From: Methanobacterium sp. UBA353
GTDB taxonomy: Archaea > Methanobacteriota > Methanobacteria > Methanobacteriales > Methanobacteriaceae
Assembly (NCBI GenBank): GCA_002496805.1
Contig: DALO01000002.1
Span: 243,286 to 307,285, forward strand
Reading direction: 5' to 3'
DNA: 64,000 bases
The notes below the pieces were generated by a model. That model worked only from the letters and a program-made list of their open reading frames with translations, searched no databases and was not told the DNA's origin. Both the position numbers and the translations under genes were made by a program. Numbering within the stretch: position 1 is the first letter of the stretch; each line of letters starts with the position of its first letter. Shown here in pieces: positions 25,401-34,600 of the stretch.

Positions 25401-26624
25401 TACATTTGGTTGCAAAGCCAGGGTTATGATAATGCAACTGCAAAAGAACTTTCCCTGACGCGATTGTTTTCAGCAGCCCCTGGAAGTTATGGTCCTTCTA
25501 TTTCAGTACCCATTTCCCATAGTGATGGATGGGATGATGAAGGAAACATAGCTGATCTCTTTGTTAGAGGATGGGGTTACGCTTACAGCCAAATTCAATG
25601 GGGAGTGGACTTACAGAGCCTTTTAAATCAGAACCTTAAAGGCGTGGATCTTGTAACTCACAGTATCAGTTCCAACAACTACGGAATGCTCTATGGGGAT
25701 GGATACGCATCAGATATGGGAGGTCTCATCCTGGCAGTGAGAACTGCTTCTGGAAAAGAACCTTTGGTTTACATAAACAATCTGAGAAACCCTAATAATC
25801 CTAACGTGGAATCACTTGATCAGTTCCTGAGTATGGAGTTAAGATCACGTAACCTGAACCCTAAATGGATCAAAGGTATAATGGAGCATGGTAGTTATGG
25901 TGCAGCCATAATGAGTGACGCAGTTGAGAACTTGTGGATATGGCAGGTAACCACACCAGGCATGGTCACTGATGATATGTGGAACATGGTTTATGAGACT
26001 TATATTCTGGATAAGAACAATTTGGGATTGAAAGAATATTTCAACACTAACAATCCATATGCCAAGCAGTCTATGATTGCACGGATGGTGGAAACCATTA
26101 GAAAAGGTTACTGGAATCCATCGTCAGAAGTGAAAACTGCTCTCATTAATGAGTTCATCCAGAGTGTTAACGAGTATGGTGTAACTTGCTGTCATCATAC
26201 ATGCGGAAACCTGGTTTTAAATCAAATGATGATCACCGGTTCTTCGTTGAGTATGGAGCAGCTTCAACAGTATGTTGCTGCATATGCCAGTGCTACTGGT
26301 AAAAATTTAAATTTGGGAACACCTGGTTCTACACCTCAGTCTGGAAGTTCTCAAACTTCTAAGGGACCATCTTCTTCAACTGGTGATTCGTCTGGAAGTC
26401 AAAGAGCTACAGAACGCGGAGATCAAAGTGCATCTGAATCTCAATCTGCATCTGAATCGACTGAAACTGCAGGTACTGATGGGTCTTCCAAAACTTATGA
26501 AGTATCCCAGAACAGTTCTTCAACTCCACAATCTAGCATGCCTATTGCTGCTATTGTGGGTGTGTTGATTTTAGTGGGTTTGGTTGGATTTGGTTACTTC
26601 AGTGGAGCTATATTCAAAAAATAA
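22470..26624 (+). CDS. Exported CobN-like chelatase-family protein 2 (diverged core)
   Basis: This 1384-residue protein has a signal peptide (MRKQVILLIMATMFVLIMSGTAFA), no beta domain before the CobN body, a Ser/Glu/Thr-rich linker and a C-terminal membrane helix ending GYFSGAIFKK. CobN landmarks are VWAPGEL, WGEPPGDIMV, PPTHQYIAFYMWM, LPSGRDLYSFDP and ALDGKYVAPGPGGDP. The core normally GTHGTLEWLPG is changed to GTYGSFEYLPG, so the conserved His is Tyr574. The C-terminal metal-like motif CCHHTC is intact at about 1240-1245. The start is ATG 22470 with GGAGGTGA upstream. The last 80 residues and the downstream terminator are nearly identical to those of protein 3. The loss of the core His suggests a partner or binding role, not the same chemistry as proteins 3 and 4. 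Confidence 0.86.
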   Translation: MRKQVILLIMATMFVLIMSGTAFAEDNITKNDIKINFTTIYSGSTHYQLMGDAVKQYSNVNYTTYLTTELPTNLDLSNQNLIMLDLYQDSYVPSVQSTIDEAKKKNATVIILSPQSDLAKNLSSIDITQYPYIMQYFDNGGYENEKRLLNYIMVTFFSLNETVEAPLVYPTTGIYHPDATGPFATVEEYLQWYQSDGAHYKYDSSKPTVGILFHRDDYIKESTPWVNSLISKLEAQGINCVAEFGSLGDSLTIIMNTTTLKANLPLDLLITSKSYRLRSYSNEPLEKGIEYLEALNVPIIKAVIGMYQISPEMWANSTDGIPSNLIGTRIALPELDGIFESIVVAGQVKKPNSDVYVTVPIEEQMNWLVARAVSWINLRRESNVQKKIAVIYYHHTSGKDGVGVMSEGGLNTYESLVNFLQALKDHGYDVGDHVPTVDMLSAQMQLYGKNVGVWAPGELELMVNSGKVELIPLEEYMQWFNSLPQSNREAVINLWGEPPGDIMVCEKDGQKYIVIPMVKYGNVLLAPQPMRSKDQNSTAMFTDEAVPPTHQYIAFYMWMNKVYDADALIHFGTYGSFEYLPGKQTGLSATTDWPAILIQDMPHIYLYTIDGTAGAIQAKRRSNALIIGYSTPAIIVSGLYGDLATLETDLALYDQSTDETVKTKQRETIINKCKNLNLDKDLNVDLNLVSGSAAFDIFKITLRDYLTRLKSEYMPYGLHVLGESISGDQLISMVNSMLGVDFANYITSNSISENQTSQLIKEVIINGKTSEEAQNLVLGKTDSKLTNFLNTAKVHAQNLLSCGQEMTSLLNALDGKYVAPGPGGDPIRKPDTLPSGRDLYSFDPREIPIESSRDLGIQMANDLLNKYLNETGEFPRKVSVFLWATETMKHLGVMESEILALLGVKVEYDSFNRPTMLSLIPSEELGRPRVDVLIIPSGIYRDTFPIQMALLDKAIRMAAEANDTAYPNYVKENSQALYIWLQSQGYDNATAKELSLTRLFSAAPGSYGPSISVPISHSDGWDDEGNIADLFVRGWGYAYSQIQWGVDLQSLLNQNLKGVDLVTHSISSNNYGMLYGDGYASDMGGLILAVRTASGKEPLVYINNLRNPNNPNVESLDQFLSMELRSRNLNPKWIKGIMEHGSYGAAIMSDAVENLWIWQVTTPGMVTDDMWNMVYETYILDKNNLGLKEYFNTNNPYAKQSMIARMVETIRKGYWNPSSEVKTALINEFIQSVNEYGVTCCHHTCGNLVLNQMMITGSSLSMEQLQQYVAAYASATGKNLNLGTPGSTPQSGSSQTSKGPSSSTGDSSGSQRATERGDQSASESQSASESTETAGTDGSSKTYEVSQNSSSTPQSSMPIAAIVGVLILVGLVGFGYFSGAIFKK

Positions 26625-26633
26625 CCATAAAAT

Positions 26634-26672
26634 TTCCCCCATTTATTTTTTTGGGGTATATAACCTTTTTTT
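26634..26672 (+). terminator. C5...G4 hairpin with T-run after cobN-like 2
   Basis: CCCCC (26636-26640) can pair with GGGG (26653-26656) across an AT-only loop, and a long T-run follows. The same element recurs after cobN-like 3 and 4, which points to a duplicated transcription terminator. Confidence 0.6.
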
Positions 26673-26777
26673 TTATTAAAAATTAAGCTGGTCTTTTATA
26701 TTTTTTTTATAAAATTTAAGAGGACTTTTTTTCAATTAGCCGATCCTTTGCATTTTAGAAAATCAATGAATTTTTTT

Positions 26778-26945
26778 ATGAGTCTTATTGGTGTCATTTT
26801 TGTAGGTTTTTGGATCAAATTTATCCTTTTACTTCATGTAAATAAAGTTAACTTGATTTATTTTCAATTATTATGGATAAATTTATATGCGATTATTACC
26901 GATCACTGTACTCAAGCAATTATTGAACGATCAATTATTGCTTAA
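26778..26945 (+). CDS. Possible hydrophobic small protein (copy 2) upstream of cobN-like 3
   Basis: A 55-codon frame beginning MSLIGVIFVGFWIKF is related to the frame at 22277 over its first eleven residues and again over LIYFQLLWIN-YAIITDH. It ends 12 bp before the ribosome binding site of cobN-like 3. No good ribosome binding site precedes it. As with copy 1, duplicated promoter DNA could explain the similarity. Confidence 0.3.
   Translation: MSLIGVIFVGFWIKFILLLHVNKVNLIYFQLLWINLYAIITDHCTQAIIERSIIA
26877..26888 (+). promoter_or_regulatory. TATA box of cobN-like 3
   Basis: ATAAATTTATAT lies in a segment of about 70 bp that matches the one before cobN-like 2, including the following GCGATTATTAC. 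This supports tandem duplication of gene plus promoter. Confidence 0.5.
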
Positions 26946-26969
26946 AGAAAAAAAAATGGAGGTGAAAAT

Positions 26970-29900
26970 ATGAGAAAACAAGCGATTTTACTAGTAATGA
27001 CAATTGTTTTCGCACTGCTCCTGTGTGGGGCGGTATCAGCAGAAGATTCACAAGAGGTAGGTGGTGTTGAAAATATTACCAATAGCAGCAATGAAATCGA
27101 TCCAGAGATAACCCTAAACATCAACTTAGAACATCCGGAAGCTCTTTCTGGAAATAAATTACCGAATATAACAGTAACGGACACTGATGGAAATACTATA
27201 AATGGGATAACCGTAACAAAAAGTGGAAATAATCAGTACAAAGTGAATTTTTTCAGTGATAAAACCAAATTCAACTTGAATGTTGGTGCCCTAGGACACG
27301 TCAATCAAACAGTGACTGTACTCGTTTCACAGCTAACTTCCCATGACCCAGTTCTTTATGGGAATGCCACTTTAAGCTTGAGGGCTTACAACTTGCTTAT
27401 ATTGAGTGGATCACCCAACGCAGCCCCTGCATTTGTCAACTCCAACCAAGCACTAAGAAATGAGGGATACTATTTCAATTTGAACCATTTCACTAACACG
27501 GAGATTACCTCTGGGGATGCCACAATTGAAGAGAGAATACGGCAATTCGCTGCCAAAGCAGATGTTATCATAATTCAGATGATAAGTGAACCAGGCACTG
27601 TTGCCAAATTGAAAGAACTCATAGCTGGTACAACTGCCCAGATACGGTCCGTAAAATGTGGAGTAGCATTTCTAAATGATCCATCAGTTGATTCTGATGA
27701 CAGTGAATTAAAATTGTATTGGGATAACTCTGGCGAAGAAAACATGGCCCGTTTCCAGTTGAAAGTTCTTCAAAATGTTGGAATGGCTATTGATCCTTCC
27801 AATGATCTGAGTCCAGTGGTATACCCTTTGCAATTCATATACCATCCAGATTCAGCAACACCCATGTTTAACACTTGGAACGACTATTACAACTGGTACA
27901 TTCAAAGTGGACACTACAAATCAAATGCTCCATGGATTGGAATTGTCGGTTATAATACTATTTTCCTCAATGGAAATGGGGCCATGCTAGAAGCAATTCT
28001 CAGGGGATTGGAAGAAAAAGGTCTCAACGCAATTCTAGCTATAACTAATGGGAATAATGGTCGATTAAATGCCATAAACAACTTCTTCATGGACGGTGAC
28101 CAGGTTAGGATAAGTGCCCTGGTGGCCTGTGTTGGTTACACCATGGTTTATGCCAGTGCCGATATGGTGTCATCATTAAACCAGAGTGTAACCTTACTGG
28201 AAAAATTAGGTGTACCTATTTTCGCACCTATCTATTCATCTGACCTTGAAAATTGGGAAAATGACTCTTCTGGACTTTCCAGTGAAATTTACTGGCAAGT
28301 AGCTTTCCCAGAGATGGAGGGAAGGATCGAACCCATTATGCTGGGTGGAGTTGAATCAGCCGAAACTGATCCTTACACTGGAATTAGTGTCAAAAGATAC
28401 ACTCCTTTAGCTGATAGGGTGGAACGAGTGGTAAATAGAGTTTTCAACTGGACACAGCTCCAAACACTATCTGAAGCGGAGAAAAAAATAGCAATAATCT
28501 ATTACAACCTTTCAGGTGGAAAAGACGGAGTAGAAGCATCTTACCTCAATGTACCTGCAAGTATAACTGAAATATTAAAGGCTCTAAAAGCAGAAGGTTA
28601 CACAATCCCTGATGAGTACTCCGTGGAGTACATAATTAATGTGCTAACCACTGTGGGCAACAATGTTGGTTCATGGGCCCCTGGAGAACTGAAAAAACTA
28701 GTGGAAGCTGGTGCCATCACCATACCTGTAGATCAATACATGCAATGGTTCAGCACCCTACCTCAAAAACTCCAAGAAGAAGTTATTGCAACATGGGGTG
28801 TTGTCCCTGGGATCGTGATGGTTTACAACGGAAATATTATCATCCCGGGCATAATGCTTGGTAACATATTCCTAGGAGCTCAGCCAATGCGTGGCTGGGG
28901 AGAAAACTCCATAGACATCACCCACTCAGCAACTCTACCCCCAACACACCAATACATAGCATTCTACATGTGGCTGCAGAATTCAATGCAAGCCAATGCA
29001 GTGATACACTTAGGAACACATGGAACACTAGAATGGTTACCAGGGAGAAGTGTCGGATTAGGTGAAGATGACTGGCCGGATATCCTCCTGGGAGACATAC
29101 CCAACATCTACCCCTACATTGTGGATAACACTGGGGAAGGAACCCAGGCCAAAAGAAGAGGATACGCAGTTATCATCGATCATTTAACTGCACCTATCAT
29201 TGCCTCTGGTCTTTATGGTGATCTGGCAATTTTACAGGATCTGATGAACAGCTACGACAGCACCAGCGATCCACAAAGAAGGTCAATCCTTCAAAATGAA
29301 ATCCTGGCCTTAATTGCTAAACTAAATTTGAATGAGGACATCGACCTTAATTTGGAAACAACCTCATTTACAACCATTAAAAACGAGATCCAGCATCATT
29401 TAGAAGATATTGCAGCAACACTCATGCCCTACGGATTGCACACATTTGGTGCTACCCTTTCTGGAGAAATCTTGGATCAGATGGTGGAATCCATAGTGAG
29501 TTTCGACCCAGTTAACCGGGACAATGATGATTACCGGGCAATGCTTCGGAAATTACTATCCCAAAACTATGAAATGCAGAACTTACTGGCAGCACTACGA
29601 GGGGAGTACATATTACCATCATTAGGTGGTGACCCTATCCGTAGAGCAGAAGATGTTCTACCCACAGGTACCAACTTCTATTCTTTCGACCCAAGAACAG
29701 TACCAGACAAAACTGCCTGGGATATTGGTTCTAAACTGGCCGATGAAATGTTGGCAGCTTTTTATGCGGAGAATGGACGTTTCCCAGAAACTGTTGGAAT
29801 TGTACTCTGGTCCACAGAGACCATGAGAACTTGTGGTCAGAGTTTGGCAATGATCTTACGATACATGGGGTTGGAACCTGACTGGGATAAAAACGGTAAA

Positions 29901-31325
29901 TTCATTGGAGTTAAAGTCACTCCCCTGGATAAATTAACCTTAACCGTAAATGGTGCAACCATTCAGAGACCTCGAACTGACGTGCTAATAACTATCAGTG
30001 GTCTTTTCAGAGACACATTCTCCTACACAGTGGATCTCATTGACCAAGCAGTCCGACAAGTTGCTAATCTTCAGGAAAGTCCTGAAAATAACTACATCCG
30101 GAAACATTACTTGGCAGATCTGAATAAGTACACCCAAAATGGTATGAATACTGCTGATGCAGAAATTCTAGCTGGATCCCGTATATTTGGACCACCACCA
30201 GAAGCCTACGGAACTGGAATAGGTCAAGAAATACCAGCTACTTCTAAATGGGATGGAACAACAGATTTAGTAGACACCTACTTATCTAGAATGTCCTATA
30301 TTTACGGTAGCGGTGTTTACGGGCTCAGTGGCTTGGAAGCATTTAAAAACAATCTAAAAAATGTTGATGCAACCATACAAGTTCGAGACAACAATTATGG
30401 GCTTTTAGACAATGATGATGTCTTCCAGTTCTTAGGTGGCCTTACCCTATCTGCTAAAACTCTTTCCGGCAAAGATGTGAATGTCTACCTTGCTAACACC
30501 AGAACCAACCCTCATATTCAGACTCTTGGCCAGTTCATGTCCAATGAAGTCAGAACCAGGCTATTAAATCCTAAATGGATTGAAGGTATGCTCAACGAAG
30601 GATTTTCAGGAGCTAACCATATAGCTAGTGAAGTTGGTAACTTGTTTGCGTGGGATGTGGTAACTCCTGAAGCAGTATCTGACTGGATTTGGCAGCAAAC
30701 AATGGAAACGTATTTCTTGAATGATGCAGTCAAAAATCAGTTTTTAAATGCTAATCCACACGCATTTGCCTCGACAGCTGCATGGTTACTGGAAGCTGTC
30801 CGTAGAGGTATGTGGAATCCTGATGCTGCGGTAACAACTCAACTGAAGGATATCTACATGAAGACCATTCTCGAGAACGGTGTTGTGTGCTGTCACCACA
30901 CTTGTGGAAACATTGATTTCACTAATTACGTGGTGGTAGGGTCTACACTGAGTTCACAACAACTCCAGGAATTCGCATCGATTATGGAGGCAGCTACTGG
31001 TCAAACAGTAAATGTAGGTTCTACAGAAACACCTTCCAAACCATCTAGTCCAACTTCGTCCCCAGGAGCATCTTCTTCAACTGGTGATTCGTCTGGAAGT
31101 CAAAGAGCTACAGAACGCGGAGAACAAAGTGCATCTGAATCCCAATCTGCATCTGAGTCTGCTGAAACTGCGGGTACTGATGGGTCTTCCAAAACTTATG
31201 AAGTATCCCAGAACAGTTCTTCAACTCCACAATCCAGCATGCCTATTGTTGCTATTGTGGGTGTGTTGATTATGGTGGCTTTGGTTGGATTTGGTTACTT
31301 CCGTGGAGCTATATTCAAAAAATAA
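26970..31325 (+). CDS. Exported CobN-like chelatase-family protein 3 (canonical core)
   Basis: This 1451-residue protein has a signal peptide (MRKQAILLVMTIVFALLLCGAVSA), an Ig-like N-terminal domain (about 45-130) like that of the FmdE-domain protein, the CobN body, a Ser-rich linker and a C-terminal membrane helix. It keeps the CobN core HLGTHGTLEWLPG around His684, plus SWAPGEL, PPTHQYIAFYMWL, AKRRGYAVIIDHL and DVLPTGTNFYSFDP. The motif CCHHTCGN lies at about 1307-1314. With an intact core it is a good candidate for an active chelatase or dechelatase on an external tetrapyrrole or corrinoid, by analogy with HmuS-type CobN homologues of Bacteroidota. No AAA+ partner (CobS/T or ChlI/D) is encoded nearby. 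The start ATG has GGAGGTGA eight bases upstream. Confidence 0.88.
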   Translation: MRKQAILLVMTIVFALLLCGAVSAEDSQEVGGVENITNSSNEIDPEITLNINLEHPEALSGNKLPNITVTDTDGNTINGITVTKSGNNQYKVNFFSDKTKFNLNVGALGHVNQTVTVLVSQLTSHDPVLYGNATLSLRAYNLLILSGSPNAAPAFVNSNQALRNEGYYFNLNHFTNTEITSGDATIEERIRQFAAKADVIIIQMISEPGTVAKLKELIAGTTAQIRSVKCGVAFLNDPSVDSDDSELKLYWDNSGEENMARFQLKVLQNVGMAIDPSNDLSPVVYPLQFIYHPDSATPMFNTWNDYYNWYIQSGHYKSNAPWIGIVGYNTIFLNGNGAMLEAILRGLEEKGLNAILAITNGNNGRLNAINNFFMDGDQVRISALVACVGYTMVYASADMVSSLNQSVTLLEKLGVPIFAPIYSSDLENWENDSSGLSSEIYWQVAFPEMEGRIEPIMLGGVESAETDPYTGISVKRYTPLADRVERVVNRVFNWTQLQTLSEAEKKIAIIYYNLSGGKDGVEASYLNVPASITEILKALKAEGYTIPDEYSVEYIINVLTTVGNNVGSWAPGELKKLVEAGAITIPVDQYMQWFSTLPQKLQEEVIATWGVVPGIVMVYNGNIIIPGIMLGNIFLGAQPMRGWGENSIDITHSATLPPTHQYIAFYMWLQNSMQANAVIHLGTHGTLEWLPGRSVGLGEDDWPDILLGDIPNIYPYIVDNTGEGTQAKRRGYAVIIDHLTAPIIASGLYGDLAILQDLMNSYDSTSDPQRRSILQNEILALIAKLNLNEDIDLNLETTSFTTIKNEIQHHLEDIAATLMPYGLHTFGATLSGEILDQMVESIVSFDPVNRDNDDYRAMLRKLLSQNYEMQNLLAALRGEYILPSLGGDPIRRAEDVLPTGTNFYSFDPRTVPDKTAWDIGSKLADEMLAAFYAENGRFPETVGIVLWSTETMRTCGQSLAMILRYMGLEPDWDKNGKFIGVKVTPLDKLTLTVNGATIQRPRTDVLITISGLFRDTFSYTVDLIDQAVRQVANLQESPENNYIRKHYLADLNKYTQNGMNTADAEILAGSRIFGPPPEAYGTGIGQEIPATSKWDGTTDLVDTYLSRMSYIYGSGVYGLSGLEAFKNNLKNVDATIQVRDNNYGLLDNDDVFQFLGGLTLSAKTLSGKDVNVYLANTRTNPHIQTLGQFMSNEVRTRLLNPKWIEGMLNEGFSGANHIASEVGNLFAWDVVTPEAVSDWIWQQTMETYFLNDAVKNQFLNANPHAFASTAAWLLEAVRRGMWNPDAAVTTQLKDIYMKTILENGVVCCHHTCGNIDFTNYVVVGSTLSSQQLQEFASIMEAATGQTVNVGSTETPSKPSSPTSSPGASSSTGDSSGSQRATERGEQSASESQSASESAETAGTDGSSKTYEVSQNSSSTPQSSMPIVAIVGVLIMVALVGFGYFRGAIFKK

Positions 31326-31334
31326 CCATAAAAT

Positions 31335-31380
31335 TTCCCCCATTTATTTTTTTCGGGGTATATAACCTTTTTTTTTTAAA
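31335..31380 (+). terminator. C5...G4 hairpin with T-run after cobN-like 3
   Basis: CCCCC (31337-31341) and GGGG (31355-31358) flank an AT loop, followed by a run of T. The sequence is almost identical to the element after cobN-like 2. Confidence 0.6.
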
Positions 31381-31482
31381 TTAAAAATAAAATTGGTCTT
31401 TTATAATTTTTTTTATAAAATTTAAGAGGGCTCTATTTCATTAAGCTATCCTCTGATTTTTAGGAAAAGAAGGATTTTTTTT

Positions 31483-31593
31483 ATGGACACTATTGGCGTG
31501 ATTGTGTTGTATTTGGGGTCAGTCCTTGGACTTCACGTTATGCAAAGTTTGCGTGATTTTTCAAAGATATTAGAAATATTTATATTAAAGTAA
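31483..31593 (+). CDS. Possible small hydrophobic protein (copy 3) upstream of cobN-like 4
   Basis: A 36-codon frame begins MDTIGVIVLYLGSVLG after GAAGGA. It shares the MDxIGVI start with the frame at 22277 although the DNA of this stretch has diverged, with synonymous changes in Gly and Val codons. It ends 66 bp before the cobN-like 4 start. The evidence for expression is weak. Confidence 0.35.
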   Translation: MDTIGVIVLYLGSVLGLHVMQSLRDFSKILEIFILK

Positions 31594-31658
31594 ATGTTAC
31601 TTTTTATAAAGTATTATTGATTTAATTGGGTATGTGCTAAAAAAAGTTGGTGAAAATC

Positions 31659-34600
31659 TTGAAAAAACAAACGATTTTTTTGGTGATGACAATTGTTTTT
31701 GCATTACTCCTGTGTGGAGCAGTATCAGCAGAAGAAATAAAGGGGAATGTTGATACAAGTCCGTTGAATTCAACGGATAATCAAAGTGTTGCAATCAATA
31801 ACTTAGAATGTGATCAAGATCCCCGAATTTACGGGATAGTAAAAGAAATTTACAATGAAAGCTCTGGAACCTACACTAATCTAGTTGATGATATTCCAGT
31901 TAAAGGTGCAGCAGTAACTATAAAAAATCCCACTGATAACTCGATAATTGCCACTGGAAGCACTAATCAGAATGGAGAATACGATATCTACTTTTTATCG
32001 GCTTTGACAGAATTCAAGGTGGAAATAGCATACTCTACATACAAAACCTATTTTAAAAACGTCACCCCCACCGGCACTCCCATACCCGAAACCCAACTCA
32101 ACCACACTTTCATGCCAGATATTGCAATGATATTTTCAGATCCTGAAAAAGCAGCCGCCATCAAAATGCTCAATAATCGCAGGTTAATCCATATTGATGC
32201 ATGGTATGGTACTTCAGATAATGACTGGATAGTGGAGTACGTGAATTTTGCCTACCTGGACATGACGATGCCAGGATCAGGTTGGGGAGACTCATGGTAT
32301 GACGAACTCTTAAAAAGCCCGGCCAACGCTAATTATATGATTTCCCATGCTCATGGGTTCCCATGTGATACTGACACAGACCCTTATGGTGGAGATGGAC
32401 TACATATGTTAGGTGGCCATGACACCAGCGATACTGAAAATACTCTAGAAAACACTTATATGGGTTCTTACTATGATTTGGCTACTGATGATGCAATTCA
32501 AACCAATTTCCAGTACATGGTAGAATATATCTATTATTTACTCGGTGAAACAACCATTAATCCCACTCAAAACGGGAAAAGCCCAATAATGGCTACACCT
32601 AACTGGGGTTTGTACCATCCAGACTATCCAACTAAAGTATTAGCTGCTTTCCCATCGCAAGAACAGATTAAAACATGGATAGAATCCAATTTTGGATATA
32701 CATCTGATGGTAGTTTAAAATGGACGAAAGAAGATTACAGCAACTGGTCAGAAACATCAAGAAATACCGTTTACCAGGAATTTGAAAATTGGTATGACGC
32801 CACTAAAACCGACATAACCAGTCCTTTTATAGTAATAGTCAGTTACGGCCCGGGTGGGGAAACTATTAACGCCCTGATAAGAGAATATGAGAATCAGGGT
32901 CGAGCAGTTTTAAACCTTTTTGCCCGCGAAGTAACTCCTTCAGCAAGTAGCTTACTAATGGAATTAGTTCTTGGAAAAGATGGTAACGGACCATTAGGTC
33001 GGGGAATATCTGCAATTACATCATTGTACAGTTTTTCACTTAATTACGCAAATCTCGCTGATAATGGTGCCTTAAGTGAACTTGAAAAAATTAATTTAGA
33101 GGTCATTAAAGCCCTCCAGTTATCCGATATGAATAGTTTAACTAATCCACTGGGGGCTCAATCAGAATGGGTCTACGCAGTGACCTACCCCTACTTTGAA
33201 GGGATTTTCAGTCCGGTAGTGTTATCTTACACTGATGAAAACGGCATAGAACATCCTTTAGATGCGGGAGTGCAAAAAATAGTAACTTTAACCAACAAAT
33301 GGGCCTTACTCAAAGAATTATCCAATTTTGACAAGAAAATAGCCATAATTCTCTACAATTACCCGCCAGGAAAAGCAGAAATGGGAGCATCATACTTGGA
33401 TGTTTTCCAGAGCTTGCATGACCTTCTAACAAAACTAAAATATGAGGGTTATGATCTTGGAACCGAAGAAATACCCACCCCTAATGAACTGTACACTCTA
33501 GTTGCTGAATTCGGTAACAAAGGTAGCTGGGCACAGCCCCTACTAGATCAATATGTAAATAAGTACCGAGATAAACTGCAAATCAACGGTCAATTGGTTA
33601 ATCCAAGTACATACTTGTCCTGGTTTAACCAGTTACCGGCAGTCCTGCAACAGCAAGTCATAGAAAAATGGGGTAATGCCTTGGGTGATATCATGGTTTC
33701 ATCAGGGTCAATCGTTATTCCAGGCATAATGTTCGGTAATGTGTTCATCACAGTACAACCCAGCAGAGGATGGGAAGAAGTTGAGGACTACCATGATGAA
33801 TATCTACCACCACACCACCAGTACATAGCATTTTATAACTGGCTGGAAGGAGTTTTCAATGCCAATGTAATGATACACTTTGGAACTCATGGAACCCTGG
33901 AGTGGCTTCCCGGAAGGCATGTAGGTTTACAGGAAGATGATTGGCCATTCCAATTATCTAACATACCTAACATCAATCCCTACATAGTTTCCAACCCTGG
34001 AGAAGGTTTAGTTGCTAAAGATAGGGCTAATGCATTAATAATCGATCACATGACGCCGGCCATGGTCCGTTCTGGTTTGTACGGTGATTTGATAGTTGTG
34101 CATGACTTGATACACCAGTATCAAAACGCTTTGAACGTGGGTAACTACCAGATTTTACCAGCATTAGCAACACAGATAACCGCAAAAGTTAATGAATTAG
34201 GCCTAGAATCACAGACAACAGGACAAAACTTTGAAGAATGGCTGGATAAAATCCATCTACTGTTACATGAAATCGAAAATGATATCATACCCCTCGGTTT
34301 GCATAGCCTCGGGAAAGTTCTAACTGGTGATGAACTAGTGGAAGAAGTTTTCACAATAGTATCATCCATGACTGATATCATGGACCACATGAAAACTGAA
34401 CTTTACCCAAGTTTAACAGTTAGCTATTATGACATGAACAAAGTAACCTTTTATACAGATGAGTTAGATGCCATAGATAACCAGATTAGGGTTTACATAG
34501 AACGAATAGTGAATGGTGATGAACCAACCAGTTTAAGTGTCACCAGCACTGATTTACTGGATGACTTACAATATTGCAAACAAATCATTAACAAAATTAG

